A stretch of 64,000 bases of DNA. Source: Brienomyrus brachyistius. Lineage: Eukaryota > Chordata > Actinopteri > Osteoglossiformes > Mormyridae. The stretch covers positions 248,001 through 312,000 of the forward strand of contig NW_026042394.1 of NCBI RefSeq assembly GCF_023856365.1. The letters run 5' to 3'. Below, piece by piece: positions 55,801 through 64,000 of the stretch. Each line of letters begins with the position of its first letter. The first letter of the stretch is position 1. The notes beneath the pieces are model-generated. The model was not told the DNA's origin and did not search any database. It saw only the letters and a program-made list of their open reading frames with translations. Position numbers and translations under genes: made by a program.

Positions 55801-55982
55801 TAAATTGAGAAATTTTGTGTATCGTTTGTTATTATTAGTGTGATATTTTACCATGCAAATAGAGGGGAAAACGTCCAATTATCGGCCAAAAAAAATCAGC
55901 AGCATATATCGGCCATCGCCTGACCCTGACTCCTAAATATCGGCATCGGCTATTGAAAAACCCATATCGGTCGACCTCTAGT
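55801..55982 (-). mobile_element. hAT-type transposon end
   Basis: The minus strand starts TAGAGGTCGACCGATATGGG and continues with repeated 'cgatgccgatatttagg' and 'ggccgatatatgctgctga' blocks. This terminal sequence is very common in teleost genomes and I associate it with hAT elements. The opposite end was not located; no transposase frame is present. Confidence 0.7.
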
Positions 55983-56019
55983 AACAGTACATTCTGTCCA
56001 ATTCATCCATCGAGTTAAG

Positions 56020-56320
56020 TCACACACCCACTTGAGGGGGCACTCCGGCAGACGTGAGGATGGGGATGTTCTTTCCGCTATAACATCCACTGCAGAAGTA
56101 CATCTCGCTCCTGTTCACAGGGCTTACTTCAATGATGAAGCAGGGCTGGTTGTCTGGACAAGTGAAGTTGTCCTGCTGCTGGGTCTCGGTGCCGTTTTTC
56201 CACCTAAGCTTGAAGGTGGAAATGTGTTCCAACTTGGTCCCTGGGACTGCAGCATAGCCAAACATCGCGAGCAGCGTCGGCCACACCCACCACCAGAACC
56301 ATCACACCGTCCTATACACA
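56020..56320 (-). CDS. Unrecognised coding-like exon(s)
   Basis: The minus-strand frame reads WPTLLAMFGYAAVPG, TKLEHISTFKLRWKNGTE, DNFTCPDNQPCFIIE and VSPVNRSEMYFCSGCY. It has two potential N-glycosylation sites (NGT, NFT), paired cysteines and a hydrophobic start, so it resembles part of a secreted or surface protein. A plausible acceptor (tatgctgcag, just before PGTKLEH) and a good donor (GAA/GTAAGC, after CFIIE) suggest a spliced exon. I do not recognise the family. It lies downstream of the cystatin-like gene on the same strand and could be one of its missing exons, a neighbour gene, or chance. Confidence 0.3.
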
Positions 56321-56339
56321 TAAAGAAGAACTAAAACAT

Positions 56340-57550
56340 AGAGTGTTGTGACAATCTATGCGTTAATGTTTGGCAGCATAGGTGATTCGTTAAAATTATA
56401 CCGAAGAATGGAAAATGTGATATTTAGAATATTTTTTGCCATTTAGTAGCTAATTTAAGCACTTACCCAATGCCTCAATTTGTTTTAGGTCAGTAATGTC
56501 TGAGCCAAAAGAATGAATGTATGAATTTAATACAATTCACCCACTCCCACCCACACACAAATCTGAAATTCAATTTATTAAGACACTTCTTAAACATTAG
56601 TGCATTAACAAAAAAGGAAAATCTTAAGAGATTCAGTAGGATTTTCTATGTTAGACTTAAGTTAATAGTTCAATAGTTTTTATATATTTCAGTATACCAA
56701 TTTGACTTTAATGTTGAAACAGATGCTAAAACATGGAATAATTTCATAACTAGAGAAACATGTTATTCACAAACACTAGCAAAGGTAGCTTATAGTTAAA
56801 CTTACTTAAGTCAGCAAGTCAGGCTACAGTGTGTAAGAATTGTCGTAAACGATAATTTGTCTCAGTCTTACATGACAGAATAAGTAAACAGAAAATATAA
56901 AATGGCTGAAACAGCATCATTAACGCCAGCTACAGTAGAGGCGCAGAAAAGGTGTCATGACTGAAGTATTCCCAAACTTTGGAAGACCGCATGCGAGCCT
57001 TTTTTGCCGCGTGTTTCTCCAGAGGCTCCGGAGCTCCGCTGGTTGACGCAGCCAAGTTGGCTCATGTGCAGGGGGACAAGCGGCAAATTTCTTTTTTGCA
57101 GGGTGGTAGGTGATGTCTCATTAATATTTCTGAGAGAAGTGCTACATGATTGGCCAGTGCATGCCTTACAAAATGGTGCGGCACTGCATCCAAGCCTGCG
57201 GCACTCAGAGTCACAAATACAGTGGAAACCATTTGTAGTAATTACGTCTGTCTGGCTGATTTCCAACTAATTGATATTTGTATATTTATTACATGAATAT
57301 AAGGTAATATAAGGTAATAGAAGAGGTATTTAATGGTTTTCCGTCTGAGGAATTTGCAAAAAACTGCAGTGCATGATGGGTCGGATCTAAAGGCTGCCTA
57401 ACGTCCTCATCTGTAGGACGACTTACATCAAGACTAGGAAGGTGCATAATGTTCATGCCTGGTTGCGTTTGTTGGTCCAGAAAGTAATTCAATTTCGCCA
57501 TGTAGGTTACGTTCTTAAAAACTGCTTGGAATATAGCCCGATTATATGCT
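56340..57550. other. Non-coding, nothing recognised
   Basis: AT-rich sequence; short frames at 56955-57266 and 57289-57501 show no recognisable domain. Confidence 0.4.
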
Positions 57551-57554
57551 GTGG

Positions 57555-57772
57555 GCCTTTTAATTTCTTTGTTTACCAGGTAGGCTACCTTCTTTAAACT
57601 GCGTTTTGTTAGACTACATATTTAGGGAGGTCTTTATAAATTTATTGTAGTCTTTATAAATATGTACATAGTTTAGCCTAACCCAGCCACTTAAGGGAGC
57701 AAGCCAGCTCAACTAGGTGTCGGTCCCAAGCCCGGATTAATGGGGAGGGTTGGCGTCAAGAAATAAAGAGAC
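57555..57772 (+). repeat. Dispersed repeat, mate of 11.38-11.57 kb
   Basis: Alignable to the reverse complement of 11375-11575, including ggtaggctaccttctttaaa and gcccggattaatgggg. Orientation is opposite to the first copy. Confidence 0.65.
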
Positions 57773-57999
57773 TGTATCTTCACTGCATGACTGATGTCAA
57801 AATGTGTGAAATATGTGGTTGTATAAATAAATTCATTAAAGTAGGTTAATGATTCTGTGCTGTCTAAATTGTATAGAAAATTTCTACATATAGCCAAACA
57901 AATCTCCTCCTGTTTGAAAAGGCATAGAAAAAGCAATTTAGCCACTAAAACTTTACAGTTTTTGTGAGGGACAGTCGAATTCTCTCGTTAAGTTTTTTG

Positions 58000-58165
58000 T
58001 GATCCTGCACCTACACTTTGCCGGCCCCAGGAGGATGGGCTCCCCCTTTGAGTTTGGTCCCTCCCAAGGTTTCTTCCTTCTTGGGAGTTTTTCCATGCTA
58101 TCGGCGCCTATGGCTTACTCACTGGGGGCTTTGGGTGGGCATGATATAAAGCAAAGCATTTTCCC
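58000..58165 (+). repeat. Common fish interspersed repeat
   Basis: Contains ggatgggctccccctttgag, cccaaggtttcttcct, ttgggagtttttcc and cctatggcttactcactggg in order. This string is found at many loci in fish genomes. It sits in a possible intron of the cystatin-like gene. Confidence 0.55.
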
Positions 58166-58903
58166 TTCCAGTTTCCTCCTCTGGTCCACATTGCAGGACC
58201 ATCAGCCATCAGAAACAGCCCAGACAGTCTCCTTCAGCTTCTTTAGTGTCCTTGGAAGCCAAGGCAGTTTTAGATCTGAGAGGAGGTTTATCAGAAGGAC
58301 ACATATTACGTCGTTTGTCCTGAAATGTAACATGGGGAGGAAAAGTTAAGCGGTTTAGTCAGATTGGAGTCGTTTATTCAGCAGTGGCAGCGCCAGTGAC
58401 TTAATGCTACAGGTGCTATAGGGGAGTGAGATTATTTAGAGCGGGTGCTTTAGCTTTTCAGCTTATGTAGATGCTGTATAGAAGCACACAGCACGATAAG
58501 CTACAGCATGGATAAAATATGATAAAATATGAAATTCTAACGTCTAGCTCACAGAGCCTCTATGTGTACTTTGAAGAAAAAATACACTACAAGTATGCTA
58601 TAAAAACCGCAAAAATGTCTTACACAATATACAGATTTTACAGATAGTTAAAGAAAAAATGAAACCAATATTTTGGGGGTGCTGTGGGGGTACTATGGTC
58701 ATTGGAGGAGGAGCTAGAGCCCCCCCCCCAAGCTTTTCCCTGGTGCTGCCACTGTTGTTCAGATTAAAAGTAACCTTGTCATTAATAAACAGTACTCTGA
58801 TCAAATTTTTGCATGTACAAACACAATCAAAGTTTAACCACATGTTTAGACACAATTCACACACCTGTTACATTTCCATAATGCTAAGACTCTCTACACT
58901 TAC

Positions 58904-60201
58904 TTCATCCACTTTCTTGTTTGGTACACAGTCAATTGATGGATGTGTAAGATTATTACCAGACCGTCTGCTGCAAACTCTACAGTTAATGAATGGCTGC
59001 AAAAACACACAGACACACAAAAACAGTATTTAAAGAGTGGTGGGCAATAAATACAGTGAGAGAAGGTGTAGTAAAGATATATCTAAAGATTTAAGGCAGA
59101 GCTGCTGGACTGCAGGGTTTAATGACACAGAACAATTTTAGAGGAAAGAGCTTCCAAAGCAGGGTCACCTTAAGGCTATATTATACAAAGCAAGTTCATC
59201 TAAAAGTATGAACAACAAATCCCGTTTAACTGAACACTGCTCTGTATTAAAATACTGTCCTCCGATCAAGCTAAGTGGTCCTGTAGTTCACTATTTAAAG
59301 AGGTAAATTTAAAGGGTAATTCACACTGCGCATCTACCCTGCTCTGACCAGATTTAATTGCCCTTTCACCACAAAACACCACACTGCCATTTAAGGCTGA
59401 TTTCAACTGCCTGGTAATCCAGCCTTTAAGCCTGTAAACCTACTAAAATTTGAGAATAAGGTGATGGAACTGGCTGTTTGAGGCCACCTATCTATTTGTT
59501 ACTTTATTGTTGGCTAACTTTCCTCCGCAGGGCATCAAAAAAGTTAACATGAACCTAAATTAATTTGCTAACTGATATGTCCAATGCTCACAGTCACAGT
59601 GACTCTTTACTTACCCTCTTGTCCATGAAAATACAGTCAGCCCGATGGTCTGTTGCAGTTGACTTTGGACATTTTGTTGCTCTCAAGAGAATCTCAATGT
59701 CAATGTATTCACTGCTGATCTAAATCACATAAACACGTTATATACAAAATTGCCTACAACTGTTTTAAAGGCAATATAACAAACAATAATCACCCAAAAA
59801 ATGGCAAACTGTCACAGACTTGACTGCAGCAGATTCAGAGAGAAACTGTGAGAAGGTAAAATTGACCAGGGCTGAGATATACAACCATCACTTTCATTGT
59901 GAAGAGACATTAAGCATCATATGCATTGAAATTAAAACATCAAAATCAATGTGATACTCATTAGTTCAGCTTGCAGATGATGAAAGTTTCACACTTTTGT
60001 AAACACTTTCTCAGCAGTTACCTTCGGACGGCCCTGGATGTTATAGAAATTCATGTGCTGACGGGTTCCTTGATGAGCATTTTCGACTGCGAGTTTAATG
60101 GCCGTCTTGTAGAGTGCAGGGAGACTGTGGTAATCTTGCTGGGCCTCTGTGGAGATAAGCAGAGCTCCATAAGCCAAAACCAGAACCAGCAGGCGGGTCA
60201 T
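58904..60201 (-). CDS. Secreted cystatin-like (chemerin-like) protein, 3' end open
   Basis: Three minus-strand exons fit in phase 0: 60201-60022, 59719-59615 and 58996-58904 (126 codons so far). Exon 1 begins with a signal peptide MTRLLVLVLAYGALLISTEA, followed by an amphipathic helix (YKTAIKLAVENAHQ). Exon 2 reads IDIEILLRATKCPKS...ADCIFMDKR. Exon 3 reads PFINCRVCSRR...IDCVPNKK. The helix-strand order and the spacing of Cys residues (C...C...C..C...C) fit the cystatin fold used by chemerin (RARRES2) and related fish proteins. Chemerin is secreted and processed at its C-terminus. Donors are GTAACT, GTAAGT and GTAAGT. A last short exon is expected at lower coordinates; I could not identify it. 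Orthology to rarres2 is a suggestion only. Confidence 0.7.
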
Positions 60202-60539
60202 CTTCCTCTCAGCTTTGAAGGGAGAAGCAGGACTGAGGACACTGATCTGTGGTCCCCTTATCCAGCACGTCCAGGGGCGTGTCCTTCACCCGAAACAAAC
60301 AGACCTTTGAACAACATTGGAAAACTCTTCAGGATGAATCGAGGCAGGTGGTCAAGTGGGTTTATTGTTATTTCAGCAATATACACAGTACACAGTGAAA
60401 GGAAACATTGTTCCTCCTGGACCACGGTGCAAGACAAAGAAGAAAAACAGAAACAACACAAGATGACACAAGTGCGGGCAAGATAGAACTATACAGAGTG
60501 AAAGGAGCACAAACAGAGGGAGAAAGTGCAAGATAAACA

Positions 60540-60932
60540 CAAGAGCAACAATACAATACTACAGGACAAGACAGCGCAGTCAAGAACACAGAGTGCAGCC
60601 AGAGCTAACCTGAATAGGGGCATCAAGGTTGCCAGGCAGGCAGAGAAACAGAAAATAGAGGTCTACTTCACATACAACAACCCACAGTGGGTGTGGCAGG
60701 GAATACAACACATTACAAACTTCAAAGGCAACAACACCGTCACTGTTAACAGCAACGCCCTTTTAGCAAAGGAGCTAAACAGCTTCTTTGCTCGTCTGGA
60801 GGAACACAGAGCAGACATAGCCACACTGCCCCCTCCCCCAATCTCCAGCACTCACAGACTCCCTCTGCAGGAACACCACGCGAGAAGGCACATTGCATCT
60901 CTAGGTGTGTGGAGTTTAAGACAAGGCAAGTG
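60540..60932 (+). pseudogene. LINE reverse-transcriptase fragment
   Basis: The plus frame contains RANLNRGIKVARQAEKQKIE, then WVWQGIQHITNFKGN and LNSFFARLEEH. These are typical of the region just before the RT domain in fish CR1/L2-type non-LTR elements. RT catalytic motifs are absent, so the copy is truncated. Confidence 0.7.
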
Positions 60933-60949
60933 ATGCTACGATAACATAA

Positions 60950-61427
60950 TTCCTTGGTAAGACCCCACCTAGAATATTGTGTGCGGGTTTGGTTACCATA
61001 CCTTAAGAAGGACATTGCTGCCTTGGAAAAGGTGCAACGTAGGGCAACGAGAATGATTCCTGGTCTTAGAGGAATGTCTAATGAGGAGAGGTTAGCTGAG
61101 CTGAATCTGTTTAGCCTCGAGCAAAGGAGACTAAGGGGGGACATAATCCAGGTGTTTAAGATTCTAACAGGTCTGGATGCTTTTCAGCCAAATGACTATT
61201 TCAATGTTAGTTTAAATACCAGAACTCGTGGCCATAAGTGGAAATTAGCTGGAGAACATTTTAAAACGAATTTGATGAAGCATTTCTGTACACAGCGTGT
61301 AGTTAGAGTATGGAATAGTCTTCCTGTTATTGTAACACAAGCTAAAACCCTGGGTTCTTTTAAATCAGAGCTAGATAAGATTTTTTGCAAAATTGCTTGC
61401 ATTGCAGAACAGTATTTTCCCTTTTAA
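60950..61427 (+). pseudogene. LINE C-terminal fragment (CR1/L2 type)
   Basis: An open frame of 157 codons matches the end of CR1/L2-type polyproteins. It reads VRPHLEYCVRVWLPYLKKDI, then ALEKVQRRATRMIPGLR, LNLFSLEQRRLRGDI, NTRTRGH and VVRVWNSLP, with a normal-looking stop. The start is a truncation point, not a real initiation codon, and the YADD box lies upstream of what is preserved. The change of sequence at about 60935 suggests two separate insertions or an internal deletion relative to the previous entry. Confidence 0.8.
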
Positions 61428-61429
61428 GG

Positions 61430-62600
61430 TTACTCATTTTAAATCTGGTCATTGCATTTTCATGATTACATTGTTTGTGTCCACTCCGTTATTTCGTGTT
61501 TATTGTTTGTTAGGTGTAATGTCTGTCTTATGTTAGTTATAGGAATAAATGCATGTCTTTTACACAACTTCAGCCTCTGTTCATTGAGTGCTCACAAGAA
61601 TCCCTGCCTGTGCGATCTACGCTCTGAAACCTCAAATTCGCCTGAAATATCGCGAGACTCTCTCTCGTTGGCCGTGAGGGGAGCTTCGCTACCGATCGTT
61701 TACATTACCTGGTGACGCAGCTTGTTGTATGAGCCTTCTATTCTAACCCAGGTTATTACGCGATACTGGTTATTAATGAGTTCCATTTAAGTCACACATT
61801 AACAGACTCACAGTGTTTCGCAATTGAGTTTGGAGGAGCCGACCATTCGGCATAACAATTGGTTAATAATCACAAGGCAGAAGGTTTAAACTTATTCTGA
61901 GCACACAATTTAAATTTTTTATGACCGAACGTGCAGTGAAGAAGCGCTACTGTGAACTGGTTGCCAAAGTCGCACTCATGGCAATCTGAAGGCATTTAAG
62001 CGGGATCATAAGGGCTTATTATAGTTATTTTTATTTCTATTATTAGTAGTTATATTATTTTGTTTTATTTTCGGTTATTTCATTGTAGTTCTTTCGTATT
62101 AAACTGCAGTGACCCTTAACCATATGTCTGACGAAATTCTCAGATGTAGCGCTTTGTTTCCAGGTTCGATTCGGAGTTTCTCCGTTTCTATATATCCTGG
62201 GAGAGATCTCTCTATTAGCAAACGGGAATACTTGTTACGAGGTTCTAACCTAAATTATGTTGCGCTTGGACATAAGACCGATAGCTTAGTTACCTATCAG
62301 GATCATACTCGTATGTGTGTGCCTGCTGTAGACAAAGCAAGTTTAACACAACTTTGCGCTGTGAGTGTGTCATTTAGAAATTGGGAGTCTCCTGTGCTTG
62401 AAACCCACCGTGGTTAAGCACCATTTGCGACAAATTATAGTGCACTCACAATTTAAATCCGTCGCCGTAACGCGAGCGCCGTCTCGCTTCAGTAATTGTT
62501 TTAAGGGGGTTTATACTGTGCAAGGCACAGAAGAAGGCCGCAAGCGGCATGCGCATGCATTAAATGTGTGTGTCACTCATCTTGCGTCGGCAACCGTTTG
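61430..62600. other. Non-coding or unassigned
   Basis: No recognisable gene. An open frame at 62109-62417 is followed by one at 62365-62670, but neither shows a known domain. Confidence 0.4.
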
Positions 62601-62603
62601 GTT

Positions 62604-63270
62604 ACCTCTAGTGGTCAGGCATAGAACTTCCACTCCATTTCGAAATTGCGCCTCCAGTGGCCAGGCATAGAACTACCACTCCATTTCGATATTGCGCCCC
62701 CGGTGGTCAGGCATAGAACTACCACTCCATTTCAATATTGCGCCCCCGGTGGTCAGGCATAGAACTACCACTCCATTTCGATATTGCGCCCCCGGTGGTC
62801 AGGCATAGAACTACCACTCCATTTCGATATTGCGCCCCCGGTGGTCAGGCATAGAACTACCACTCCATTTCGAAATTGCGCCTCTAGTGGTCAGGCATAG
62901 AACTAACACTCCATTTCGAAATCGCGCCTCTAGTGGTCAGGCATAGAACTACCACTCCATTTCGATATTGCGCCCCCGGTGGTCAGGCATAGAACTACCA
63001 CTCCATTTCGATATTGCGCCCCTAGTGGTCAGGCATAGAACTACCACTCCAGTTCGAAATTGCGCCTCTAGTGGTCAGGCATAGAACTACCACTCCATTT
63101 CGAAATCGCGCCTCCAGTGGTCAGGCATAGAACTACGACCCCATTTCGATATTGCTCCCCTGATGGTCAGGCATAGAACTACCACTCCATTTTGAAATTG
63201 CGCTTCTAGTGGCAAGCCATAGCAGTGCCACTCCATTGAAATTGCACCTCTAGTGGTCCGCCATAGTAGG
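62604..63270 (+). repeat. 46-bp tandem array, ~15 units
   Basis: About fifteen units of roughly 46 bp, each with ggtcaggcatagaactacc and ccatttcgatattgcgcc. Central units are nearly identical and the last two (from about 63205) are strongly degraded, as expected for an array that evolves by unequal exchange. Open frames through it on the minus strand are repeat products. Confidence 0.92.
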
Positions 63271-63279
63271 TTAACAACA

Positions 63280-64000
63280 TCTGAGTTGGGTCTCTGGTGG
63301 TCAACTGCGGTGATACAACACGCATAATTGGACACACAGGTTCTTGCCTGAAAGCAGGAATTAACTTCATGGACTAAATCAATTTGATCACAATACATTA
63401 ACATCCAATTAGGTTATTGTTGCATAACTAATTTATGTTTACAATTGAAGAAGAAACACAATTCATTTGGTTTGATTTCTGTTTAACCTTTTTGATTTAT
63501 TTTAGGTTTTATTTCACCTTATGCTTTCATTCATTCCCTCTCCCCCAACAAGGGGACTTGCATAGAAGTTCAACCACTATTAACAACAGTAAACCAGTTA
63601 CGTACACAATCCCATCAGGAAGTCGTTTGGATGTGATCAGTTGAGCCCTTCGGGTGTTGGGTGCTTACCATTCGCTCTCTGCTGGTTGAGCTTGTCTGTG
63701 GCTCTGCTGTCACTGCTTGCGATCGTACAGTTTGTCAAAACCGAAGGGGAGTTCTCAGCAATTGGACGCCCAAAAGCGTGTCAGCTCGGCTACACCCACT
63801 GACTCATTATGGGCAAGGCTCACAGGTACCTCAGGCGGTCATTACAACTTTTGAGCAGGACCTCGTTTAGGGTGAGTTCTGAGAACAGCCCTAGCTTGGA
63901 CTCTCACTAGGGTGGGTGATACCTGAAGGCAATTTTGCCAGCCGATAAGCTGAGCTCCACCTGGGTTGTCTCAGTTGTGCATACAGAACACGCCCTTCCA
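63280..64000. other. Unassigned sequence to window end
   Basis: Short open frames only; no recognisable protein, RNA or element boundary. The missing last u2af2 exon was looked for here and not seen. Confidence 0.4.

Noticed and set aside
56020..56286. Immunoglobulin-like domain
   Set aside because: The YFC and W residues are suggestive, but there is no cysteine before the tryptophan where an Ig B-strand needs one.
57999..58349. 116-codon plus-strand ORF
   Set aside because: It lies within a common interspersed fish repeat.

Overview
This window looks like nuclear DNA from a ray-finned (probably teleost) fish. It holds intron-split vertebrate genes with GT/AG borders, tRNA-derived SINEs, Tc1, hAT, gypsy and CACTA-like relics, L2/CR1-type LINE pieces and long microsatellites. 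I cannot name the species. No prokaryotic or organellar genes were seen. Reading frames and splice phases were worked out by hand; family names rest on remembered protein families, not on a search.  LAYOUT. 1-15 kb is gene-poor and transposon-rich: a LINE relic (0.25 kb), an inverted pair of one dispersed repeat (2.4 and 5.8 kb) around a dead Tc1 transposase, a broken zinc-finger DNA transposon (7.5-9.6 kb), a SINE (11.6 kb), a gypsy integrase tail (13 kb) and an isolated TATA/CCAAT promoter-like block (14.6-15.1 kb). 16.3-18.3 kb is a tandem array with alternating unit types. 18.67-25.18 kb (+) carries the 3' two thirds of clcn7, the lysosomal/osteoclast Cl-/H+ exchanger; its 5' exons are not in the window. 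30.13-40.14 kb (-) carries a complete rgs11, a photoreceptor/neuronal R7-family regulator of G-protein signalling, tail-to-tail with clcn7. A tRNA-Asp(GTC) gene sits at 40.71 kb between rgs11 and the divergent u2af2 gene (+, from 41.34 kb), which encodes the large U2 snRNP auxiliary factor. u2af2 has ten in-phase exons to 50.06 kb; its last exon was not found. 50.19-54.03 kb is a very large, nearly perfect inverted array of a 29-bp unit. 54-56 kb holds a proline-rich ORF and the end of a hAT transposon. 58.9-60.2 kb (-) holds a small secreted cystatin-like (chemerin-like) gene. 60.5-64 kb holds LINE tails and a 46-bp tandem array.  MOST UNUSUAL. The 3.8-kb array consists of 73 units in one direction and 59 in the other, about 132 in all. 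Every unit holds a CCAAT/Y-box matching the NF-Y consensus. The array lies inside what look like the two ends of a small palindromic transposon, two intact copies of which sit in rgs11 introns. This suggests a satellite born from a MITE inverted repeat inside a splicing-factor gene. The protein-coding genes are not functionally linked to one another; clcn7 and rgs11 also lie on the same arm in human (16p13.3), so their linkage looks ancestral.
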